This document shows, piece by piece, positions 63,486-64,000 of a stretch of DNA of 64,000 nucleotides (positions within the stretch are counted from its first letter, which is position 1; each line of letters starts with the position of its first letter). A program made the position numbers and the translations under genes. The notes beneath the pieces were generated by a model, which saw nothing but the letters and a program-made list of their open reading frames with translations, had not been told where the DNA came from and ran no database searches. Source of the DNA: Lachnoclostridium phytofermentans ISDg (GTDB lineage Bacteria > Bacillota > Clostridia > Lachnospirales > Lachnospiraceae); contig NC_010001.1 in the NCBI RefSeq assembly GCF_000018685.1, positions 2,000,001-2,064,000 of the forward strand, read 5' to 3'.

Positions 63486-64000
63486 GCCATAAAGAAGAAT
63501 ATAAATTAGGGCAATCTAATCGTAGAAAACAAATGGGACCACCAGGACCAGGTATGGGCGGCGCTGGTGAGAAAGCCAAAGACTTTAAAACAACATGGGT
63601 AAAGTTACTTAAGTATTGTAAAAAATATTGGGCAGTTATGGTAATTGCGTTAAGTTGCGTAGTGATGGGTACTGTATTAACGTTAATTGGTCCTGACAAA
63701 TTATCAGAACTTACTGATTTGATTACAAAGGGAATTGTTACTGGAATCGATTTAGATGGTGTTGCTAGAATTGGTTGGACATTGGTAATATTTTATGGAC
63801 TTAGTTTTCTGCTGTCATTAATACAAGGTGTGGTGATGGCTACGATTACACAAAATGTATCGAAACAGTTACGTGGAGATATTTCTGCTAAGATTAATCG
63901 TTTGCCGATGTGGTTTTATAATAAGACAACAACAGGAGATGTACTTTCTCGTGTGACGAATGACGTAGATACCATTGGGCAATCTCTAAATCAAAGTGTG
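63482..64000 (+). CDS. ABC exporter half-transporter, partner subunit (cut by window edge)
   Basis: Starts at ATG 63482 within the previous gene (ATGA overlap; GGAGGAG upstream) and runs open to the last base. The N-terminus has a Gly/Pro/Met-rich tail (MGPPGPGMGGAGEKA), then helices 1-2 and NVSKQLRGDISAKINRLPMW, FYNKTTTGDVLSRVTNDVDTI, the exporter-family coupling segment. The NBD is off-window; it should contain the intact Glu and His. Confidence 0.88.
   Translation, partial: MSHKEEYKLGQSNRRKQMGPPGPGMGGAGEKAKDFKTTWVKLLKYCKKYWAVMVIALSCVVMGTVLTLIGPDKLSELTDLITKGIVTGIDLDGVARIGWTLVIFYGLSFLLSLIQGVVMATITQNVSKQLRGDISAKINRLPMWFYNKTTTGDVLSRVTNDVDTIGQSLNQSV

Overview
The window is AT-rich bacterial DNA with dense genes, short operons and strong AGGAGG-type ribosome binding sites. 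It carries an endospore-type LysM/GH18 glucosidase, a GH12 cellulase-type enzyme, a HelD motor ATPase, a KamA radical-SAM aminomutase and ferredoxin-type aldo/keto reductases. Together these point to an anaerobic, spore-forming, plant-polysaccharide-degrading member of the Clostridia (Lachnospiraceae; Lachnoclostridium phytofermentans-like). No tRNA, rRNA, CRISPR array, integrase or transposase was recognised.

Layout. 1-3.3 kb: end of a sensor kinase, a small membrane protein and a FtsX-type ABC pair; the last two units are each preceded by the same 11-bp-spaced AAGGTT direct repeat. 3.4-9.7 kb: a methyltransferase, a LuxE/LuxC/flavin-reductase operon without luciferase, a lipoprotein and a ferredoxin-fused aldo/keto reductase. 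9.9-15.7 kb: ThuA-like protein, HelD, and a TetR-ABC operon with an operator over its -10. 16-20.7 kb: a soluble zinc-domain chemoreceptor, the Mn exporter mntP under a yybP-ykoY riboswitch plus terminator, small ORFs, and a membrane chemoreceptor. 21.4-24.5 kb: secreted GH12 enzyme, a broken phosphatase gene, an APH-type kinase. 24.7-29.4 kb: kamA with an ATP-grasp ligase, a 24-bp tandem repeat, a glycosyltransferase, and a tiny protein that is 28% cysteine. 29.6-41.6 kb: WYL regulator, DUF1905, HD protein, MFS transporter, LysM-GH18, hemerythrin, an RNA methyltransferase with a repeat tail, PC4-like and DsbA-like proteins, a DUF3788/DUF3795 protein, and a second ferredoxin aldo/keto reductase. 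41.7-46.5 kb: a probable electrophile-detoxification group around a HxlR regulator, then a decaying segment with AraC and methyltransferase pseudogenes. 46.8-51.9 kb: a phosphate operon behind a three-repeat Pho box. 52-59.6 kb: cupin, UvrC-like nuclease, and a GC-richer island with a TlpA lipoprotein, a NapH-like ferredoxin, a 49-aa CXXC protein, and a two-component system. 59.8-64 kb: another two-component system and a heterodimeric ABC exporter that runs off the edge.

The most unusual system is the phosphate transporter. It encodes two PstB ATPases with complementary lesions. PstB1 has intact Walker A and B motifs but an LSPGQ signature. PstB2 has an intact LSGGQ but has lost the Walker A lysine, the Q-loop glutamine and the catalytic glutamate. 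A heterodimer would hold exactly one canonical and one dead ATP site, as in asymmetric ABC exporters. Other items of note are the luciferase-less lux-type operon, the Mn riboswitch whose closing helix competes with a terminator, the Cys-rich repeat protein behind a sigma-K-like promoter, a family of short palindromic intergenic repeats, and several decayed genes.
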